The position numbers and the translations under genes are program-made. From Rhodospirillum sp. (GTDB lineage: Bacteria; Pseudomonadota; Alphaproteobacteria; Dongiales; Dongiaceae): DNA of 64,000 bases. The stretch spans positions 62,001 to 126,000 of the forward strand of contig PNKY01000013.1 of NCBI GenBank assembly GCA_013822765.1. Reading direction: 5' to 3'. The notes under the pieces were generated by a model. The model saw only the letters and a list, made by a program, of their open reading frames with translations, had not been told where the DNA came from and did no database searches. This document shows positions 44,143 to 51,578 of this stretch, in pieces. Positions within the stretch are counted from its first letter, which is position 1; every line of letters begins with the position of its first letter.

Positions 44143-45369
44143 ATGAGAATGCCCCGCTACAAGTACAAGGTCGTCAGCGCATCGGGAACGATTATCGAAG
44201 GCGAGATGGAGGCAGCCGACCGCCAAACCGTGATTGACGGACTGCATCGGCAAGGCGGCACTCCGATCCGGGCAGACTTGCTGACCGATCGCGTTGGATT
44301 CCGGTTCTGGCCGAACGTAGTGGCTCGAAAGCATGGTTTGAGTCCACTGGCGGTTGCGCTCATCACGCGAGAACTCTCGACGTTGCTGAAGGCAGGCCTT
44401 CCGATCGACCGTGCATTGTCCATATTGATTGAGATTGCCGAGGAAAGGAATGTTCGGTTGTTTCTTGAGGATGTGCTGCGATCAATTCGCGGCGGAGCGA
44501 CCCTGGCGAGTGCGCTGGAGGCACACCGCGCTTCTCTCCCAGTGTATTACATCGGTCTCGTTCGAGCCGGTGAAGCCGGTGGGGCGCTGGGCGACGTGTT
44601 ATGGCGACTAGCCGACACACTGGACCACGGAGCAGCGCTTCGCGAATCGATCCGATCGGCGATGTACTACCCCGTTTTCGTGTTGCTCATGGCGATCGTG
44701 ACCCTGGTGGTCATGTTCACGATGGTCATTCCCGAGTTCACGCCGCTGTTCGAAGACAGCGGATCTGCAATCCCGAGCTCGATGGCAGCCTTGATTGCAG
44801 TAAGTGACATTCTGCGCAGGGACTGGTGGATTATCCTCGTGGTGTTGGTTGCTGCTTGGGTATTGGGCCGATTCTACGCTGCGGCGCCACAGGTCAGGCG
44901 ACGACATGACCGATGGCTGCTGAAGATGCCACTCGTCGGCGAGCTCATTGTCAAGGCAGAGGTGGCGCGTTTTGCTCGCACGCTTGGCGTTCTCCTCGCA
45001 CACGGGGTGATGGCACTGAGCGCGTTGTCCATCACCGCCGACGCCGCCGCAAACCGCGAGGTTGCGGCGGCAATCAGAAACCTCAGCACCAAGTTGGGCG
45101 GTGGCGAAGGACTCGCCGGCCCACTCGCAGAGGCCCAGCTCTTTCCCCGACTCGCGGTCCAGCTGATCCGCGTCGGTGAGGAAAGTGGGCAGCTGGAGTC
45201 GATGCTTCAGCGGGTGGCCGAGATATACGATGGCGAAGTGGAGCAAACATTGCAGCGCATGCTGGCGTTGCTCGTACCTGTAATGACAATTGTCATTGGA
45301 ATGCTGGTGGCGGCTGTTATCGGCACCTTGCTGACTGCGATCTTGAGCACCTACGACATCGCGCTGTAG
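44143..45369 (+). CDS. gspF: Type II secretion system inner-membrane protein GspF
   Basis: The 408-residue protein has the GspF/PilC layout: two cytoplasmic helical domains separated by membrane helices (PVFVLLMAIVTLVVMFTMVIP, then the C-terminal LLVPVMTIVIGMLVAAVIGTLL) and a duplicated motif (LLKAGLPIDRALSIL / LLAHGVMALSALSI). It forms the membrane platform that turns with GspE and loads pseudopilins. It starts seven bases after gspE; either ATG 44143 or ATG 44149 is possible. Confidence 0.93.
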   Translation: MRMPRYKYKVVSASGTIIEGEMEAADRQTVIDGLHRQGGTPIRADLLTDRVGFRFWPNVVARKHGLSPLAVALITRELSTLLKAGLPIDRALSILIEIAEERNVRLFLEDVLRSIRGGATLASALEAHRASLPVYYIGLVRAGEAGGALGDVLWRLADTLDHGAALRESIRSAMYYPVFVLLMAIVTLVVMFTMVIPEFTPLFEDSGSAIPSSMAALIAVSDILRRDWWIILVVLVAAWVLGRFYAAAPQVRRRHDRWLLKMPLVGELIVKAEVARFARTLGVLLAHGVMALSALSITADAAANREVAAAIRNLSTKLGGGEGLAGPLAEAQLFPRLAVQLIRVGEESGQLESMLQRVAEIYDGEVEQTLQRMLALLVPVMTIVIGMLVAAVIGTLLTAILSTYDIAL

Positions 45370-45412
45370 CGGTCCCCCCGTCGATATTGAACGATGAATG
45401 AGAGGAGCGAGA

Positions 45413-45841
45413 ATGCATACCAAGGTCCTTCATGCCAGGGTGAATGGCTTCACGCTGGTGGAACTGCTGGTGGTGCTGGTCATTCTGGGCCTGCTGGTCG
45501 CGCTCGCGGCGCCGCGCGTCATGAAATACCTGGGGAGCGCGCGAAGCGATACGGCACGCATCCAAATCGAGAGGCTTTCCGGGATATTGGATATCTATAG
45601 GCTCGAGGTCGGACATTATCCGACCGACCAGGAAGGTCTTCAAGCCCTGGTGGACAAGCCCGCGCAAGCCGACGCTTGGAACGGCCCTTATATCAAGAAT
45701 CGGGAATCGCTGACCGATCCGTGGGGCGCGCCATACGCATATCGCTCGCCCGGGCAGCACGGAGAGTTCGACCTCTATACGCTCGGTGCGGACGGCAAGG
45801 AAGGCGGAGAGGGTGCCGACAAGGATGTCACGAACTGGTGA
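45413..45841 (+). CDS. gspG: Type II secretion system major pseudopilin GspG
   Basis: The 142-residue protein has a short leader followed by the prepilin motif G-FTLVELLVVLVILGLLVAL, with the cleavage Gly just before Phe. The C-terminal domain shows the GspG calcium-site region (DPWGAPYAYRSPGQHG) and the typical YPTDQEGLQALV. It is the main pseudopilus subunit, processed by GspO. ATG 45413 is chosen because GAGGAG lies five bases upstream; ATG 45398 would add five residues. Confidence 0.94.
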   Translation: MHTKVLHARVNGFTLVELLVVLVILGLLVALAAPRVMKYLGSARSDTARIQIERLSGILDIYRLEVGHYPTDQEGLQALVDKPAQADAWNGPYIKNRESLTDPWGAPYAYRSPGQHGEFDLYTLGADGKEGGEGADKDVTNW

Positions 45842-45851
45842 GGTGGCGGCG

Positions 45852-46277
45852 ATGATCCGCGGCTTCACGCTCATGGAGTTGCTGGTTGTCTTGACCATTC
45901 TCGGCTTGGTACTGCTCCTGGCCCTGCCGGTACTCGAGCGAAATCTTCCAGGTCTTGAACTTCGGACGGAAGCCCGCAGCCTCGCCAGTGTCCTGCAGGA
46001 GGCGCGCGCCCGGGCCATTGGCCGAAATGAGGAAGTGACAATTGTCATCGAGCGGCAGGGTGGAATAGTGAAAGCCGACGGAAGGCAGGTGGTTCAATTG
46101 AACCGAAGAATTGCCATTGCGCCCCTTGCGGGGGAAGCGCTTTCGGCTGGCGATAGCGAGATTCGCTTCTTCCCTGACGGCACGTCGACTGGGGGCCATC
46201 TGACGCTGGTGCTGGGAGAAAGGCAAAGGCATGTATTTGTGGATTGGCTCACCGGAGCTGTCTCGATTCCGGAATAG
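45852..46277 (+). CDS. gspH: Type II secretion system minor pseudopilin GspH
   Basis: The 141-residue protein begins MIRGFTLMELLVVLTILGL, a prepilin leader with Gly before Phe and Glu at position +5. The rest is a GspH-type beta domain with RAIGRNEEVTIVIE and IRFFPDGTSTGGHLTL. It is a minor pseudopilin near the tip. It starts 10 bases after gspG and overlaps gspI by 47 bases. Confidence 0.88.
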   Translation: MIRGFTLMELLVVLTILGLVLLLALPVLERNLPGLELRTEARSLASVLQEARARAIGRNEEVTIVIERQGGIVKADGRQVVQLNRRIAIAPLAGEALSAGDSEIRFFPDGTSTGGHLTLVLGERQRHVFVDWLTGAVSIPE

Positions 46278-46665
46278 TCAAGGCTTCACTCTCATCGAGG
46301 TGCTGGTTGCCTTGGCGATTGTCGCGCTCACGCTCGCGGCGCTGCTGCAGGTGTTCGGGGGAGGTTTGCGGGCGGTCAGCGTCTCGGAGCGCTACCTCAT
46401 GGCGACCATGCTGGCCCGCTCTGTCCTGGACGATTTCGGCACCGAGATCCCGGCCGTGTCGGGTGAATGGTCTGGCGATATTGCCGATGGCTACCGCTGG
46501 ACCACGCGCGCGGCGCCGTCTCAAACGATCGGCGCGGTCAAGAACGGGAACACGCTCCAGATTCCTCTGGAGGTCCAAGTTGAGATCTCGTGGAACGGCA
46601 AGCCGGTGACGACGTTGACCACTCTGCGTCTGGTTGCTCAGCCGCAAACTACCCCACAAAGATGA
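46231..46665 (+). CDS. gspI: Type II secretion system minor pseudopilin GspI
   Basis: The 144-residue protein has a leader of about 18 residues and then GFTLIEVLVALAIVALTLAAL, as in GspI. The remainder is short and beta-rich (DGYRWTTRAAPSQ). GspI, GspJ and GspK form the tip complex that starts the pseudopilus. It starts at ATG 46231 inside gspH and its stop overlaps the next ATG (ATGA). A shorter start inside the leader is possible. Confidence 0.88.
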   Translation: MYLWIGSPELSRFRNSQGFTLIEVLVALAIVALTLAALLQVFGGGLRAVSVSERYLMATMLARSVLDDFGTEIPAVSGEWSGDIADGYRWTTRAAPSQTIGAVKNGNTLQIPLEVQVEISWNGKPVTTLTTLRLVAQPQTTPQR

Positions 46666-47747
46666 AGGCGCGGGATCTCGCATCAGGGGGCGCACAATCG
46701 CGATCAGGCGTGACGGATCTTGCCGCGCGCTCTCCATCGCCGAGATTATCCCCGGCCGGCGGTCGCTGGTGCTCGATTCTGGTCTGGCTTCTGACTTTGC
46801 TCTTGGTATTCTGCCAGGCAACGATCTGGTATCAACCGCGGTCGCATTTGCTGTCCCTCTTGGATCAGTTCGCGGTGCAATTGACAGGCTTGGCGATGAT
46901 CGCCACGGTGCTTGCACTCGCCATCCGACTATGGGCTCGTGCCTTAGCGCTAGTTCTGCTGGCCGCAACGCTCTCATGGCCGATTGTCGCATCTCGTGAA
47001 CAGCCGGTGATGGTAAGCGGTTCGGACCGGCTCAAGATCCTATCGGCGAACCTTTGGCATTCGGCGACTGGTCACGACCGGACGATCAAGGTTTTGATGG
47101 CGAGCGACGCCGACGTCATCGGTCTGGTAGAGGTGGGGCCGGATTGGCGAGGGCCCCTGGTACCGCTGTTGGCCAAGTATCCGTATCAAGTCGATTGCAT
47201 CGAGGCTGGCCGCCTGTGCCAGGTCATGCTGTTGTCCAAGCTGCCGATCCAGAGGCCTTATTCCGGTCGCATCTGGCATGCGACGCCGGCTGTGGCTGGA
47301 GGAGACCTGACGTGGAATGGCCGGACCCTCACGGTTCTCGCAACGCATCTGTATCGACCGCTGGCTGGCATCGGCGAAAGCGAACACGGCGAAGGCGATC
47401 GCGCCCACCGGGACTATCTGGGAAAGCGCCTACCGCTGACGCGGCAGGCCGGGCAGGCGGGGATGCTCGCCAAGTATCTGAATAACTTGCCGCGCGACCT
47501 CGTCGTCATGGGGGATCTCAACAGCGCGCCATGGAGCGGCGTTCAACGGGCATTTCGGGATAGGACCGGCCTCAAGAACCAGGCTGGTTGGATCTTCACC
47601 TGGCCGTCCGGGCTGCCTTGGCCACTGCGCCTACCGCTTGACCATGTGCTGGCGCGCGGACATCTCGCAGTTACAAAGTTTGCTGCCGGACCGGAGACCG
47701 AGTCCGATCATCTGCCTGTGATCGCAGAAGTCGGCTGGCGCGACTAG
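46662..47747 (+). CDS. Membrane-anchored endonuclease/exonuclease/phosphatase-family protein
   Basis: The 361-residue protein has an N-terminal region with about three membrane helices (ILVWLLTLLLVFC, LTGLAMIATVLALAI, ALALVLLAATLSW). An EEP catalytic domain follows, with motifs SANLWH, GLVEVG, ATHLYRP, GDLNSAPWS and SDHLPV. The EEP fold covers nucleases, phospholipases and phosphatases; membrane-linked versions often act on lipids or other extracytoplasmic esters. It starts at an ATGA overlap with gspI, so it belongs to the secretion operon transcript. EEP genes are not a normal Gsp component. Its stop shares CTAG with the convergent gene's stop. Confidence 0.82.
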   Translation: MKARDLASGGAQSRSGVTDLAARSPSPRLSPAGGRWCSILVWLLTLLLVFCQATIWYQPRSHLLSLLDQFAVQLTGLAMIATVLALAIRLWARALALVLLAATLSWPIVASREQPVMVSGSDRLKILSANLWHSATGHDRTIKVLMASDADVIGLVEVGPDWRGPLVPLLAKYPYQVDCIEAGRLCQVMLLSKLPIQRPYSGRIWHATPAVAGGDLTWNGRTLTVLATHLYRPLAGIGESEHGEGDRAHRDYLGKRLPLTRQAGQAGMLAKYLNNLPRDLVVMGDLNSAPWSGVQRAFRDRTGLKNQAGWIFTWPSGLPWPLRLPLDHVLARGHLAVTKFAAGPETESDHLPVIAEVGWRD

Positions 47748-48394
47748 TCCCCCTGGTCTTGATCAGCTGTCTTAGGTTCCCCAGCCCCGGGTTGCGGCGC
47801 CTGCTGGATTGACCGCTCGCTATCGTCAACTTCCTGGCTCTGGAGGTTGGCAGACTTGGCGGCTTGGCCATCCGCCAGCGGGTCGTTTGGCATCGTCATC
47901 TCGGGAGGCGGTGGGGCAGGCGCAGAAAAGTCCAGAAGCAACTCCCTCTCCGTAGCGCCGTGCTGAACCAGGATCCGATCTGCTTCTATCCGTGCAACTG
48001 TCCAGCCGAACATGGTTTCACCTTCGGTAACGCGCACCGGGTCGCCACCTGACTCGGGCTTGACGATGGCGGACGGCTCACCAGTTGAGATCACGACGCC
48101 AAACAGCGAGAGGTCGAGAGTAGGAATGGACTCGACCGCGACGCCGTCCTCGGACGGTCGCCGCGAGGGCGAAAACAGCGGCCGTTCTACGATAGCTGTG
48201 AAGGTCGTCCTCGACGGCATCGCCGCCCTGGCCTCGGGCAACGGTGGGACGCGAATTTCTCCCGAGACCTGGGAAACTTCCGGATCCGGGATCATCGGAC
48301 GCGCACGGATCTCGGCGTAGACGATGCAGCCCATGACCAGATTCGCGCCTGCCATAAGCAGAATCGGGAGATTGCAACGAGCAATCCGGCTCAT
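47744..48394 (-). CDS. Type II secretion GspC/GspN-like inner-membrane protein
   Basis: The 216-residue protein has one N-terminal membrane helix (LPILLMAGANLVMGCIV), a motif ERPLFSPSRRP, and a small beta domain (LFGVVISTGEPSAIVK to GWTVARIEADRILVQHG) resembling the HR domain of GspC. It ends in a proline- and Gln-rich tail. GspC links the inner-membrane platform to GspD. It could also be a GspN-type protein. ATG 48394 has GGGAG seven bases upstream and overlaps the gspM stop; GTG 48397 is an alternative. Confidence 0.7.
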   Translation of the reverse strand: MSRIARCNLPILLMAGANLVMGCIVYAEIRARPMIPDPEVSQVSGEIRVPPLPEARAAMPSRTTFTAIVERPLFSPSRRPSEDGVAVESIPTLDLSLFGVVISTGEPSAIVKPESGGDPVRVTEGETMFGWTVARIEADRILVQHGATERELLLDFSAPAPPPPEMTMPNDPLADGQAAKSANLQSQEVDDSERSIQQAPQPGAGEPKTADQDQGD

Positions 48395-48972
48395 CACTGT
48401 GCTCCCTTCGGAAGATAGCCGGATAGATCGAATGCCACTGCCAGATCGCCAGCGTCGTTGCCGGCGTCGCTCTCCCCACCGACGGTGATATGATTCTGAA
48501 TGTTGAGATTGTCGACGAAAAGGATCGGGTTGCCGGACTCGAGCGCGTAAAGGACATCAAACAGAGTCTCGTTCGTCCCGGCCATCTGCACGCGAAGCGT
48601 AACGTGCATCAGGCCTTGCTCTTCGATGCCCGGCATCGGTTCCACGCTCTTGAGCGTTCCGCCCGACGCAATGACCAAGTCATGCACGCGGTCCTGGAGA
48701 CTGGCCGCTGCCAACGCATCGGTGGCTCCGGACAGCAAATAGCCGCGCGATTGCTGCTGCGCCTGGAAATCTTTCAGCTGCTTGGCCACTACCGGCTGCG
48801 TAGCGGCGGCACGTTCGAGGCGCGCGAGCTGGTCGCGCATTTCCTCAATCTGCCGGTTGGTCTCGGTGTAGCCGATGACCACAGGCTCGACCAGGAGCGT
48901 GTAGGCCGCCAGAATGGCGGTGGCCAAGAGAAGCATCGCCGCGAGCCGGCTGATAAGTGGGTTTGTGAACAA
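48394..48972 (-). CDS. gspM: Type II secretion system protein GspM
   Basis: The 192-residue protein has an N-terminal membrane helix (LAAMLLLATAILAAYTLL) and a coiled-coil stretch (YTETNRQIEEMRDQLARLERA). A ferredoxin-like C-terminal domain then carries VHDLVIASGGTLKSVEP. This is the GspM pattern; it pairs with GspL in the platform. It starts at TTG 48972, two bases after the gspL stop region, and its end overlaps the GspC/N-like start. The order L-M-C/N on the minus strand is a separate operon from gspE-I. Confidence 0.82.
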   Translation of the reverse strand: MFTNPLISRLAAMLLLATAILAAYTLLVEPVVIGYTETNRQIEEMRDQLARLERAAATQPVVAKQLKDFQAQQQSRGYLLSGATDALAAASLQDRVHDLVIASGGTLKSVEPMPGIEEQGLMHVTLRVQMAGTNETLFDVLYALESGNPILFVDNLNIQNHITVGGESDAGNDAGDLAVAFDLSGYLPKGAQ

Positions 48973-48974
48973 CG

Positions 48975-50057
48975 TCAGCTGCCCCGGTCCGGTGTCATCG
49001 ACGCTGAGATGTTAAAGTTTTCACCGCCGGCACGTGGATCGGGTGTCACCGGAGAGGCGAAACGGACCTCCGTCAGAAATGGGGATGCCTCCAGCAGTGC
49101 AATCAGCGGTGCCGCTGATGGCGCGTGGCCAGTCAGAGTCAATTTGCCGTCGTGCAGTTGGAACTGCGTCAGCCAGGTATCATCGGGTAGCCGGTTCGTA
49201 AGATCAGCAAGGAGGCTGGTGACGGTCAGCGAGGAGGCCCTGCGATCAGTCACGAAGCGGTCGAGGTCCATCGACGCGGTCAGCTGCTTCTTCAAGCTCT
49301 CCGCCTTCAAGGCTGCCGCGCGCGTCTCGTTTAGGCGGGCTTCATAGACAGTCGCCGCCCGGTGATCGAAGTACAATGGCAGGTACCATGCAATCACCGC
49401 CAGGCCGGCGGCTGCCGCCGCAAGAGCAAGCGGCAAGGAATGCAGGGGGGCCGGGGGGCTGGCGAAATCATCGTAAAGTTGGAACGCGAACGATTTTCCC
49501 CAAAAGAAATTGTCGTCGACGATGCCGATCCGATTGGCGGCTAGCCCGAGAGAAGCGATTGTCGAGGCGGCATGCTCAAGCCTCGTGCGCGGCAGGACTG
49601 CCAGATCGACAATCAATTTCCTGGCGACCTTGTCAGTGGCCGTGACGCGATAGTCGTACGCCACCTCACTAGACTTGAATGGCGTATGCCGGTCCATTTC
49701 AAATGCCAGCACCTCTCGAAGATTCTCGGCGGCCTCTAGCGGCAAGGTGACGCTTCGCCGGAGTACGTTGGCGGCCGGGACATTCAGAAAGGTTTCCGAG
49801 TATTGCGAGGAGATGCCGCTGACAAGATCGGTGACGGCTCGTTGCGATCCGGCTTCCGGCAAAAGCGGTATCTGTCCCAGTCGGCGAATCCGGCCCCTGG
49901 AGTACAGCGTGAAATCCGCCATGTCGATTGTCGGCGTCACCACCAGGATCGATGGCTTCCGCTGAAAAAGACGCGTGAAGCGATCAGGCACCCAGGCCGA
50001 GAGTTCACCCGACCACCACGTGAAGAAGTGCGACACCGCGGTCGTGACGGCAATCAT
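48975..50057 (-). CDS. gspL: Type II secretion system protein GspL (PilM/PilN-like)
   Basis: The 360-residue protein joins a cytoplasmic actin-like (PilM-type) domain (LPLEAAENLREVLAFEMDRH, then RIGIVDDN) to a membrane helix (LALAAAAAGLAVIAWYLPLYF). A PilN-like periplasmic domain with a coiled-coil segment follows. GspL recruits GspE to the membrane. ATG 50057 has GGAGA upstream. It is the first gene of the minus-strand run, and GspM and a GspC/N-like protein follow. Confidence 0.85.
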   Translation of the reverse strand: MIAVTTAVSHFFTWWSGELSAWVPDRFTRLFQRKPSILVVTPTIDMADFTLYSRGRIRRLGQIPLLPEAGSQRAVTDLVSGISSQYSETFLNVPAANVLRRSVTLPLEAAENLREVLAFEMDRHTPFKSSEVAYDYRVTATDKVARKLIVDLAVLPRTRLEHAASTIASLGLAANRIGIVDDNFFWGKSFAFQLYDDFASPPAPLHSLPLALAAAAAGLAVIAWYLPLYFDHRAATVYEARLNETRAAALKAESLKKQLTASMDLDRFVTDRRASSLTVTSLLADLTNRLPDDTWLTQFQLHDGKLTLTGHAPSAAPLIALLEASPFLTEVRFASPVTPDPRAGGENFNISASMTPDRGS

Positions 50058-50170
50058 GTCTTCTCCTGGGTTGTGAGGCTATGCGGGTTGCTTGTTCGGC
50101 GGTGGATCCACGGCCGATTTGTCCGGCCATGGATCCGTCAGGCGAGTTGGTGAAGCTATCCGGGACTCAG

Positions 50171-51355
50171 CTACGCTTTGAACTCGGCGACATACGCGGC
50201 AATCGGTCCGTCCTTCACGCCCCAGTTGCTGGCGAAGATCGCTTTCTTCCCGTCCGGCGAAGGACTGCCATGCGGCTCGGTGTAGTAGCCATTTGGCACG
50301 GAATTATGCTGGGCCAGCCGGCGCAATTTCTGGGTTCCATCGGTCGAAATCGCTGTGATCTCGTTGTTGCACGGCACGGCGCCGGACCTTGGAGTATCGG
50401 GCGTGAAGCTGCCGAAGACCCAGCCAGGATTTTTCAGGTTCCGAGCGGAGGTATGGCTGGATTGGCAGCGGTCGGAGAGGAACGTGATCTTGCCGTCAAC
50501 CAAACGCCTGGAGATCATGCGGTAGGAATCGGACTTGCTGCGGCCGATCGCGACTTCATAGCCGTTGCTGTCGACGATGAAATCGCCGTGTCCCGGCCGT
50601 TCGTAGTCGGCCCAGTTTTGCAGCAGCTTGCCATCAAGCGTGAAAATGAGCCTCTGGTTGTCTGCGGAGCTTGTCTTTCGGGAGTACGAGACGATGTAGG
50701 TTCCCTTTGGGGAGACCGTCGTCCAGCCGACTTCGTACCAGCCGCTCATATCGATGTCCGGGTACTTCCTGCCGCTGACGAGATTGTACGCGAAAGCAAC
50801 TTTCTTGCCGTCGGATCGCGTGGCCGTAATCGCCATCATCGTTCCGTCATCGCTCAAATTTCCCTTGTTCTCGCCGAAGTCCAACTTCGTGTAGCCCGAA
50901 AGCGAATTCAGGACCTGAATGGTGTTTGTCCGCACGTTCCAGTAGCCGACGCCTTTGCTGCCAACAAAGACCATCTTGCTGGCATCCGTTCGATGCCAGC
51001 GGATGGCACCGGGATTGTTGAGCATCATCAGAGGCTTGTAGGTCTTGCCGTCAAGAAACAACCGTCCCGACGTTCCTCGCGAGAGGATCAGCAGCGACTG
51101 GTCGACATTCCAGGCTTGGTCGATCGAGTAGTGATGAATGGCAACTTTTTCCCAGGTCGCATTGAGTCCTGGAATGGGTTTGGTCGGATTAGTGACCTTG
51201 ACAACCTTGTTGCCGTACTTGGAATCCGTGAACGGAACCAAGTATTGAGGGGTCGCAAGCGCTGCTTCGGCTTTATCGCCGAGGAGCTTCACCAAGAAGG
51301 GTGTGGAAAGGGCTACGCCCGAGGTTTGCAGAAATCTCCGCCGGGAAGTGGTCAT
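50171..51355 (-). CDS. Tat-exported beta-propeller protein of unknown function
   Basis: The 394-residue protein begins with a twin-arginine signal (TTSRRRFLQTSGVALSTPF). The mature part is made of short beta-strand repeats such as GNLSDDGTMMAITATRSDGK, SPKGTYIVSYSRK and SPSPDGKKAIFASNWG, which fit a WD/TolB-like beta-propeller. No catalytic motif is recognised. ATG 51355 is chosen because GGAG lies 10 bases upstream and the Tat motif then comes first. It sits within the secretion gene cluster, between gspL and gspD, on the minus strand, so it may be a secreted substrate. That is inference. Confidence 0.68.
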   Translation of the reverse strand: MTTSRRRFLQTSGVALSTPFLVKLLGDKAEAALATPQYLVPFTDSKYGNKVVKVTNPTKPIPGLNATWEKVAIHHYSIDQAWNVDQSLLILSRGTSGRLFLDGKTYKPLMMLNNPGAIRWHRTDASKMVFVGSKGVGYWNVRTNTIQVLNSLSGYTKLDFGENKGNLSDDGTMMAITATRSDGKKVAFAYNLVSGRKYPDIDMSGWYEVGWTTVSPKGTYIVSYSRKTSSADNQRLIFTLDGKLLQNWADYERPGHGDFIVDSNGYEVAIGRSKSDSYRMISRRLVDGKITFLSDRCQSSHTSARNLKNPGWVFGSFTPDTPRSGAVPCNNEITAISTDGTQKLRRLAQHNSVPNGYYTEPHGSPSPDGKKAIFASNWGVKDGPIAAYVAEFKA

Positions 51356-51578
51356 GAAATGTCGTCTCCTGGATTCTGAGCGGCCCTCCCTAATGTTTCC
51401 CCCGTCGAGTGTGCTAACTGCATCACAGGGCGATAGCAAGCATGAAAATGTGACTTACAATTTCATTTCTGAAACGCGCGCGGAAACTGTTTTGTTCGAG
51501 TGCCTTAGTAGGGGCGACGCTCGCTGAGCGCGTGCGCGACACGCTGTCGCTGTGCGTCAGTCCGACTGACATACATCG

